Shown here: positions 17,554 to 27,300 of the stretch, one piece after another | How the letters are laid out: each line of letters opens with the position of its first letter | Numbering within the stretch: position 1 is the first letter of the stretch | The notes under the pieces: generated by a model | Told to the model about the DNA's origin: nothing | The model's database searches: none | Seen by the model: the letters and a program-made list of their open reading frames with translations, nothing else | Made by a program: the position numbers and the translations under genes | DNA from: JACMNW01 sp043721855 | GTDB taxonomy: Bacteria > Pseudomonadota > Alphaproteobacteria > Rhodobacterales > Rhodobacteraceae | NCBI GenBank assembly: GCA_043721855.1 | Contig: JAYSPY010000057.1 | Span: 1-42,666 of the forward strand | Direction: 5' to 3' | Length of the DNA: 42,666 bases

Positions 17554-18334
17554 GACCGATACCTTGTGGCGCAAGAGAAATAACCTGTGGCCGCTGACCC
17601 TGTGCCACTGCCAGACAGCACACGCTGCCCGGATGCCCGAGATCAAGAAAAACCGCCTGCGCTTGCACGGTTTGCGGGCGCAGATATCCAACCGGCAGGC
17701 CATTGCGCAGATCCAGCGCGATCTGGCGCGGGGGCAGCGACATGCCTTCCCCGGTCAGTTTCATGCGGGCCTCTTTGGCCGTCCAGAAGGCAAAAAACCG
17801 CGCCGCACGGTGGATTTCCGGAAGGGTTTCCAAAACGCGGGCCTCCTCTGCCGTCAGGCAGGTTTGTGCCAGCCCGGCGATATCAACATCCCGGTCGATA
17901 AATTCCAGATCAAGTCCCAAAGGCCCCGTTTCGGATATGGCCAGAACGGCCAGGCCCCGGCTATGCGACAGGTTAAAGGCCAGATGGCTGTTTTGCAAAA
18001 CCGGTTTGCCCTGAGCCTGCACGCCCAAGGCCAGGCTTGCCGGATTTTGCCCGCAAACCTGCCCCAACATGCTGCGCAGGAACCCCCGGCCGCGGATATA
18101 GCGGTTCCGGTCACGGGCAAAGTGAAACCGCTCTGCCCGGTCGGTTTCAGAGGCTGACAGCCACCCTTCAGCCTTGGCCAGCGAGATGTCATGATCATCA
18201 TCAAGCCTGCACTGTGCCAGCATGATGTCAGTGGCGCAGTCGGGCGGGGCGCAGTCGGGCGGGGCGCAGTTGGGCGGGGCGCAGTTGGGCGGGGCGCAGT
18301 TGGGAAGGTTACAGTGCGGGCCCACTGATGGCAT
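17540..18334 (-). CDS. Sfp-type 4'-phosphopantetheinyl transferase
   Basis: This enzyme moves the phosphopantetheine arm of CoA onto the carrier-domain serines, here those of the three synthetases. Hallmarks: FNLSHSRGLAVLA, GLDLEFIDRD (magnesium-binding Asp and Glu of GxDxE) and FWTAKEARMKLTGEG (the WxxKEA motif). The gene starts with ATG at 18334, or a GTG directly before it, only a few nt after the stop of the 3467-aa synthetase. An inner ATG at 18223 (MLAQCRLDDDH) marks where similarity to normal PPTases begins. The 38 residues before it are an odd Cys/Pro/Ala repeat (CAPPN/D units) encoded by a 15-bp tandem repeat, so the true start could be either. A dedicated PPTase fits a self-contained cluster. 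Confidence 0.9.
   Translation of the reverse strand: MPSVGPHCNLPNCAPPNCAPPNCAPPDCAPPDCATDIMLAQCRLDDDHDISLAKAEGWLSASETDRAERFHFARDRNRYIRGRGFLRSMLGQVCGQNPASLALGVQAQGKPVLQNSHLAFNLSHSRGLAVLAISETGPLGLDLEFIDRDVDIAGLAQTCLTAEEARVLETLPEIHRAARFFAFWTAKEARMKLTGEGMSLPPRQIALDLRNGLPVGYLRPQTVQAQAVFLDLGHPGSVCCLAVAQGQRPQVISLAPQGIGHAAR
18234..18304 (-). repeat. 15-bp minisatellite, about 4.7 copies, in the PPTase 5' end
   Basis: Units of GCGCAGTCGGGCGGG or GCGCAGTTGGGCGGG occur at 18234-18248, 18249-18263, 18264-18278 and 18279-18293, with a partial copy to 18304. The length is a multiple of three, so copy number could change without a frameshift. It encodes CAPPD/CAPPN pentapeptides. Confidence 0.92.
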
Positions 18335-18340
18335 CACCCG

Positions 18341-21300
18341 TCACTCCGCTTTCTGCGCAGTTTGGATCTCGGCTTCAAGCAGTTGCGCCAGTTCTTTGGC
18401 GGCATCGCCGATCAGCATGCCAAGATGGTCGGATTTGTGCCGTGTAATCCGGAGTTTGCCTTGCACGAAAGCCGGCCAGCCAAAAGCCGGATCGGATTTC
18501 TGCATCTGACTGGCGGTGAAGCCATCAAGATCGGATTCGGTCAAAAACAGCCAGGCATTGCCGGCATAAGGCGCAGGATCATAAAGCGCAGAGATACTCC
18601 ACCAATGCCGCGTCAGCTGGACATGGCGGAATTTGTCGGGCCGAACGACCACGCCTGCGCGCACAACCGCATCCGTTTGCAGCTTGTTGCGCAGCCAGCT
18701 GCCAATATTCGTGGCCAGCGGTCCAGCGCCATGCCGGCGCAGCAGGCCAATGCTGTAGGTCAGTCGATCCCACAGCGAGCCGGATTTCACGAAGGTGAAT
18801 TTCGGGGCCGATGTATCCAGCAGGCCCAGAAAGCCCACCTCTTCACCCGCGGCCCGCAATTGCCGGGCCATCTCGAAAGCGGCAAAGGCACCGCCGGAAT
18901 AGCCGGCAAGCAGATAGGGGCCCTCTGGCTGATGGCGGCGCAGATTGGCCAGATGGTCGGCGGCGGTCTGCTCGATCGTGGCATGCATCCGGTGGCCCAG
19001 AATGCCCCGGGTTTGCAGACCTACCAGCGGGCGGTGCACGCCCAAGGCCCGGCCCAGCTCGACAAGATTGTTTACATTGCCGCCAACACCGCCGACCACA
19101 AACAGCGGGCTGGCGCTATTGTCGGGTCCGGGATCCACCACCGTGGTGGTATCCCAAGGCGCATCTTCCGGCGTGCCCGAATACATCAGCCCCACCGCAG
19201 TATCGCTGGTTTCCTGAACTTTGCGCGCCAGTTTGCGGATGGTCGGATGCAAAAACAGCGTCGAGATCGGCAAATCGATGCCAAAGCCGCGCTTGATGCG
19301 GGCAAACATTTTGACCGCCATCAGCGAATGACCACCCAGTTCGAAAAAATCAGCATCCAAGGCGATGTGGCGCAGCCCCAACACGTCTGACCATATCTGG
19401 GTCAGCGCTTTCTGAGTCTCGGTTTGGGGCCCCTCCAGCGTCGTGGCATCTGTACCGATGATCGCTACCGGTGGCAGCGCACGGACATCGACCTTGCCGT
19501 TTGCGTTCACCGGAATCCCGGCCATCGGGATGAAATGGGCTGGGCGCGCATGATCAGGCAGCTTGGTCTTGACATAGGCAAGCAGCCTGCGGGTGGTAAC
19601 CGGTGCACCACTGAACACAATATAAGCCACCAAAACCTTGTCGTCCTGGCTGCCAAGTGTGGTGGCGACAACAACGGCGCGTTTGACGCCGGGATGGCTT
19701 TCAAGGGCCGCTTCAACCTCGGCCAGTTCAATGCGAAAGCCACGGATTTTCACCTGACCGTCGATCCGGCCCAGAAAATGCAACAGGCCGTCGCCATCCT
19801 GGCGGGCCAGATCACCGGTGTGGTACAGCAGGGTCTGATCGTCACCCGGGGCAGTCATGAACTTCGCCGATGTCAGATCATCGCGCCCCAGATAGCCAAG
19901 GGCAAGTCCAAGGCCGCTGGCATAAAGCTCGCCCGCAACACCGGGGGCGACCGGTGCCATGGCGTCATCAAGAATATGCACGGCCGTGCCACGGACAGGG
20001 CGGCCAATGGGCAGCGGTGTGCCTGCCTCGGCCTCGGCGCGGCTGATGGTATGCGTGCAGGTGAAGGTGGTATTTTCGGTCGGACCATAGCCGTTGATCA
20101 CCCGTAAACCCGGACAGGCGCGCAGCACCCGCGCCACCCGGACAGGCGAGACGACATCGCCGCCGGTCAGCAGTTCTGACAGCGCAGCAAACGCCTCGGG
20201 CGTCTCATCGGCCATGGCGTGAAACAACCCCGCCGTCAGCCAAAGCGTGCTGATGCGGTTGTCTTTCAGGGTGGCCGCCAGCCCACTCAGCGACAATTCG
20301 TCATTCCCCGCGATCACCAGCGTGCCGCCGGTCAGCAGTGCACCCCAAACCTCCAGCGTGGCGGCATCAAAGGCCAGCGGCGAATTCTGCAGGATCCGCG
20401 TGCCCGGTCCAAGCGTCATATAGTCCTGATCAACCACCAACCGCAGAATTCCGCGATGCGGGATGATCACGCCCTTGGGCGTGCCGGTAGACCCTGACGT
20501 GTACATCACGTAGGCCACGCTGTTACCGCTTGGCCCGGCGGGGGCGGCAAAGCCGACAGCTGTGGCAAGGGTCGTATTCGCCGGCGGGCGGGCGTCACAC
20601 AGGCCCATCATCGGGATTTCGATCAGACCAAGGCCCGCCAGAGCAGGCACATGGCCAATGACATGGCGCAGAGCGCTTTGCATCGCTGTCGAGCGGATCT
20701 GGTCTTCGGGGTAATACTGCGGCAGTGGCACATAGCCCGCCCCTGCCTTCACAATGCCAAGCAAGGCGACGATCACGTCAAACCCGCGCGGCGTGTCGAC
20801 GCCAACCAGATCTCCGGCCCGCACCCCCTGTTCGGCCAGACGCAACGCCAGCACCGTCGAAGCGGCGTCCAGATCACGGTAGCTGACCACCTGCGCCCCG
20901 CGGCTGAGTGCGGCTGCATCAGGATATTTTTTGACGATCTCGGCAAATTGCCCGACCATGGTTTTTTCACAGGGCTGATCATGCAGCGGTGCCAAAGCCC
21001 CGCCTGACTTTGCCTTATCTGCCAAGCGGCGTGTCGATGCACCAAAGCCGAACTGCACCAACGGCTTGTCCGGATCGGCCTCGATCGCGGTCAGCAGGGC
21101 TATGAACTGATCAATATGCGTCTCGATCGAACCCGCCTCGAACAGATCTGCGTTATAGCTCCACTCGGTCAGCATCTGATCGCCAGCATCGGTGACGTTG
21201 AGATAAAGATCGAAATGCTCGTAATGGCGCGGGTTGGTGACAAATTCGGTCTGCGCCTGTCCGAAAGACATCGCCGACAAATCAATACCTTTGTCAAAGT

Positions 21301-24300
21301 TGAACACCACCGGAGTAAGCATCACGCGGCTTGGATCGCGCTTGATGCGCAGAGCGCGGATCAATTCGCCATAGGTGTAGGTCTGATGATCGAAAGCATC
21401 AAGCATGGCGCGGCGCACAGTGGCAAGGTGGCGGCCAAAGCCCGCAGCCCAATCTATGCGGCTGCGGATCGGCAACAGATTGACGCAATGGCCAACAACA
21501 CCGGGCATGCCGCGTGCTGCCTGGCCCGCCACCGGCAGGCCGATGACGATATCCGAGCTGTCGCTGATCCGGGCAATATAAAGCTTGTAGGCTGCCAAAA
21601 GCAGGGTAACGAAAGTCACCCCCTGCTGACGTGCAAGCTGGCGCAGCCGCGCCGTCAGATCGGATGACAAAGCCCGGTCGGCCCGCGCCCCCCGGCCCGA
21701 TCGCAGCGCAGGGCGCAGATGGTCTGCTGGCAGATCCAAGACCGGCACCGGCCCTGCAAATTGGCCCAGCCAATAGGTGCGCGCGGCCGCGGCCTCGGGG
21801 GATCTGTTCCATTCCGCTTCGGTGCGGGCATAATCAATAATGCTTTGCGCAGGTGGCAGCAGGGCTGCACGCCCCTCCAGCGCGGCCGCATACACCTTGC
21901 CGATATCGCGCATCACCACATCAATGGACCAGCCGTCGCAGACAATGTGATGGGCGGTGATGATCAGATGATGATGCTCTGCCCCCAACGCCACCAGATG
22001 CGCGCGCACAAACGGGCCCGCCACCATATCAAACGGCGTTTCCACCTCTTGTGCGAGGATCGCTGCCAGTGTCGTGGCGCGGTCCTGTGCGCTCTCGCCT
22101 GACAGATCAACCAGCGGCACTTCGATCGTCAGATCCGGCTGGATGTGCATGTCCATCCCGTCATCCGAGAAGGTTGATCGCAAGCCATCATGGCGGCGGA
22201 ACACGGCCTGTGCTGCGGCGCGCAGGCTGTCGCGGTCCACCGCGCCTTGCAGCTTTAGCGTGACGCTTTCGTTATAGGCGGGTGCCACCTCGGGCGTGAC
22301 GATCATCGCCGCCCAGATTTCGCGCTGTGCCTCGGTGCTGGGCACGGTCAGAAGCCCAAGCGGGGCCGCCATGGCGCTTGAAATCGCAGCCTCGCCGCCC
22401 GGCAGCGACAGGCGCGGCGGGGCTTTGTGCAGATGCGGGCCATCGTAAGGCACAGCGTCGCGCCCGACCAACAGGCCAGCGGCGCGCATTTCAAGCGCCG
22501 TGTCCTTCACCGCCGCGATCACATGATCAATATCGGCGTCATCATGCGCCGCTGTCATATAGCTGGGAAAACCCTCCAGCATGAACACGCCGCGATCGCG
22601 CAGGCCAGCGCCCAGCAGGCCGCCATATTTCTGGTCCTCGCCAATGCGCAGATACATCAGCGATCCGCAGTTTGGCATCTGGAACGGCATGTCATTATCG
22701 GCAAACCAGCGGTCCACCGTGCCAGCCAGACGGTCACCCTTGGCATTGACCGATTTCCAAAAGAAATCAGGCTGCGTCTTGAAAAACGTCAGCATCGCCT
22801 TCAGCGCGGCCATCGCCAGCGGATGGCGCACAAAGGTACCGGCAAAGAAGGTCACCGGTGCCTCGGGAAAGCTGTCATCGCCGTATTGCCACATGCCACC
22901 GTCAAAGGTGTCCATGAAGCGCGCTTTGCCCGACACCACGCCCACCGGCATGCCGCCGCCAACGACTTTGCCATAGGTCACCAGATCGGCATCGACCCCG
23001 TAATAGCCTTGCGCGCCGCGTGGGCCGAAGCGAAAGCCAGTCACAACTTCATCAAAGATGAACAAGGCCCCTGCGTTTTCGGTAATCCGGCGCACTTCGC
23101 GGATAAATTCGGCAGGGCGGAATTCGGGGCGGCGGCTTTGCACAGGCTCCACGATCACAGCAGCCAGGGTGCTGGCGTTTTTGCGGATATACTCCAGCGC
23201 TTGTGGGCTACCGTAAGGCAGCACCACCACGTTTTTCACGGAATCGCGTGGAATGCCCGGTGCCATCGGCAGGCTGCGCGGGCCGTCCTTGCCATCAAGG
23301 CCGCGCACCAGAACCTCATCGAAATTGCCGTGGTAATCGCGCGCAAACATCACGATTTTGTCGCGCCCGGTGCAGGTGCGGGCCAGCCGCATGGCCGCAT
23401 AAACCGCCTCTGATCCGGTGCACACGAAACTGGCGCGCGCGTTGCCGGTCACCTCGCAGAACAGCGCCGCCGCCTCCATCGCGGCCAGACTTTGCGGCCC
23501 GACCTCGAACCCTGCATCCAGCTGGGTGTGCAGGGCAGTGACCACCTGTTCGGGTGCGTGGCCCAGGAAACCGGGGCCAAAGCCGTTCAGGATATCAATA
23601 TATTCATTGCCATCGACGTCGATCAGGCGCGAGCCTTTCGATTTCACCGTGACAATCTGGTAGACAATCTCTTTCCACAGCCGGTTGAAGCCAGACGCCG
23701 TGCGCGGATCGGCATGCACTGAACGATATTGCGCTGTCAGCGCCTTTGATTTCGCCGTCTTTGCCGTGTAGCGCGCCACCAGCGCGTCGATATGGCCGCG
23801 CTGTGCGGGCGTCAGCGCCTCAGTTTCGCGGTTGATCCTGGTCATGGGGGCAGAGGATGGGGGGGCAGAAGATGGGGGGGCTTGCGCCTCGTCCTCGTCG
23901 CGGCCCTCGATCCGGGTCATTTCGGCCAGCGGCGTGCGGTCGGCAGGTGCGCGGCCCGCCAGATTGCCATGCGCATCAATATGGGCGGCAAGACTATCAA
24001 TCGTGGGCAGGCCGTCGATCAACTGGCGCAGGGTCACCGTCACGCCAAAGCGTTCGGACAATTCCCGTGTGGCTTGGGTCAGCAGCAGGGAATCAAAGCC
24101 CAACTCCAAGAAACTGGCGGCTCCGTCCATATCGGCGGGCTCCACGCCGGACAGATCGGACAGCATATCGCGCAGCGCATCGGCAGCAGAAATTTGCAGC
24201 GCTTCAAGTGCAGGCGCCGTGATTTGCGCATCGACAGGGGCGGCCTCCAGGGCAACGGCGGCACTTGCCACCACATCAACAGGTTCCACCCAGAACCGCT

Positions 24301-27300
24301 TGCGCTGGAATGGGTAAGTCGGCAGGCCCGCAGCGCGTTTTGGCTCAAGGCCATCGCCTTCAAGGCGTGCCCAATCCACCGGATAGCCATTGGCCCAAAG
24401 CCCGCCGAATGCTTCCAGCATCGACAGATGCGCATCGGCATTTTCCGCTTGGGCATGGGGAAGTGACGCCAAGGCAGGCTGTGCGCGCCTGCGGTCCGGG
24501 TTTTGCCCGGCCAGCGTCGCCATCGTGCGACCGGGACCGGTTTCGAGGAAAATATGCCGTCCCTCGGCCCAAAGCGTCTGCATCGCGTCATAAAACCGCA
24601 CCGGGCGGCGCATATGGCCTGCCCAATAATCGGGGTCGGTTGCCTCCTGCTCGGTCAGCCAATCACCGATGACAGTGGAGAGGATCGGAATTTGGGGGCT
24701 GCGCAGTTTAATCTTGGCCACCGCATCCCGGAACGGGGCCACAGCCTGATCCATCATATGCGAATGGAACGCGTGGCTGGTGTGCAGCCGCGAGGTCACG
24801 AACCCCGCCGCCTCCAGCACCGGCAGAACCGCCGCTGCCGCCGCCTCAGACCCGGCCAACACGCAGGCCTTGGCACCGTTCACTGCCGCAAGGTCCAGCC
24901 CTGCGCCCAAATAGGGCGCAAGTTCCGCCTCGGATGCGCGCACCGATACCATCACGCCGCCCGGCAGACCCGACATCAGCCGCCCACGCAGGGCGATCAG
25001 GCCAAGCGCATCGGGCAGATCAATCACGCCCGCGATGGTGGCGGCGGCAAATTCGCCGATTGAATGGCCGACCATCAGATCAGGGCGGATACCCCAATGA
25101 TCCCATTGCTTGGCAAGCGCATAACCGATGGCAAAGATCGCAGGCTGCGCCAGTGACGTATCGCGCAGACGCACGGTCATCTCTTCGCGCAAATGCTCGG
25201 CTGGATGGATGATACCCAGCAGGTCCAACCCAAGGGCTGGCTTCAGCAAGGCGGTGCACAGGCTTAGCGCTTCGCGGAATACCGGCTCTGCGTCAAACAA
25301 GGCCCGCGCCATGCCGACATGCTGCGCACCTTGACCGGGGAACAGAAACGCCACCGCATCACGCCGCCCCGCCGTGGTGGGCTTGCCCGCGAAGTTCCGG
25401 GCAACGTCGGCCAAACCTGCCAAGCCATCTGCCACCAGAACCGCGCGCTCAGCGTAGGCATGCCGCCCCCGGATCAGCGTGGCGCGCACCGCACCTGCAT
25501 CTGCCGTCGGGTTTGCCGCCGCAAAGGCACCAAGGTTTGCGACCGCCACCGCCAAGGCTTCGGGCGAGGATGCCGATACCGGGTAAACCTTTGGGCCAAG
25601 CGCCGGGGCCACATCAACCACCGCCTCAAGCGGGGCTTCCTCCAGCACCATATGGATATTGGTGCCGCCGACGCCAAAGGCCGAAACACCTGCCAAACGC
25701 GGCACATCGCTGCGGGGCCATGGCGTCAGCTTGGCCACCGGGTAGAACGCCGATGCTGCAAAATCCATCCGCGGGTTTGGGGATTTATAGTGCAACAAGG
25801 GCGGAATAACCCCGTGCTTCAGCGTCAGCGCGGCCTTGATCAGGCCGGTTATTCCAGCAGCAATGTCCAGATGGCCGACATTGGTCTTGGCAGACCCCAA
25901 AGCACAGAACCCGCGCGCATCGGTGCTGGCCGAAAAGGCCTGATGCAGGGCGGCAAATTCAATCGGGTCGCCCAGCGGTGTGGCGGTGCCATGCGCCTCG
26001 ATATAGCCGATCTCGCGCGCAGAAACGCCAGCCGCCTTGTGGGCCGCGCGAATAACCGCTGCCTGCGCCTTGATCGACGGGGCCGCATAGCCCGCCTTTT
26101 CCGACCCGTCATTGTTGATCGAATAGCCCCGGATCACCGCAATAACCTGGTCGCCATCCGCCAGTGCATCCTCCAGCCTGCGCAGCACCACAAGGCCCGC
26201 ACCATCGCCAAACACCGTGCCGGTGGCATCCGCATCAAAGGTGCGGCAATGACCATCAGCCGAGGCCATGCCATCGGCCATATATTTGTAATTGCGCTTG
26301 GACGGGAAGGTAACCGACACACCGCCCGCCAGCACCATATCAGATGTGCCGGACAAAAGGCTTTCGCAGCCCTGCGCCACCGCCACCAGCGATGTGGAAC
26401 AGGCACACAGCACCGTCGCCGCAGGCCCACGCAGGTTCAGCTTATAGGCAATCCGCGTCGCCACGAAATCCTTGTCATTGCCAAACAGGGTGGCAAAATC
26501 ATCCAGCGGATAGCTTGCGGCAAAGGTGCGCGCGGCCCCGGGTGCCGACAGCAGGTTGTTCAGCAGATACGAGTTCTGGCTGGAGCCTGCAAAAATCCCG
26601 ATCTTGCCCGCAAATTGTGCGGGGTCATGGCCAGCACTGTCCAGCGCCGTCTGCGCCACTTCCAGCAGGATCCGGTGCTGCGGATCCATCCGTTCGGCTT
26701 CGCGCGGGGGGATGTTGAAATGCCTGGCGTCAAACATATCAGCATCGGGCATCACACCGCGCGCGTTGACAAACCCGGTATCGCCTTTGGACAAATCAAC
26801 ATCCAGCTCGTCCGCGCTGAACTGCGAAATCATCTCGCGGCCTGCAACCAGACCGTCCCAGAATTCTTCAGCCGAGCGCGCGCCGGGAAACTTGCCCGCC
26901 AGCCCGATGATGGCAATCAGGCCCGTGTCTGTGCGGTCCCTATCCGGCGCAAGGGCAACCGGCCCCGCCGCCGCGGGCTTACCCAGATGGGCTGCCATCG
27001 CGGCAATGGTCGCATGCAGGAAGAAATCCGAAATCGGAAAGCTGCGGTCCAGCGCCGTTTGCAAAGCGTCATGCACCCGCGCCACGTGCAAGGATGACGC
27101 GCCCAGATCAAAGAAATTGGCGGTACGGTCCAGATCATCGGCCGGCTGGCCAAGCGCTGCGGCCAACTGGCCCGCGATCATGTCTTCAAGGCTGTGCGGG
27201 CTGGCTACATTTTTTACAGGTTTTGCCAGCTTTGGCAGCACCAGCGCCTCCAGCGCGCGCCGGTCCACCTTGCCATTTGCGTTCAAAGGCAGCGCGGCAA

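Noticed and set aside
18234..18304. CRISPR-like repeat
   Set aside because: The units are directly adjacent without spacers and lie in frame inside the PPTase gene, so this is a minisatellite.
25319..27097. 592-aa plus-strand open frame inside the 3467-aa synthetase
   Set aside because: Antisense shadow of well-conserved KS/AT/PCP sequence in high-GC DNA; the translation is Arg/His/Gln-rich and has no domain.
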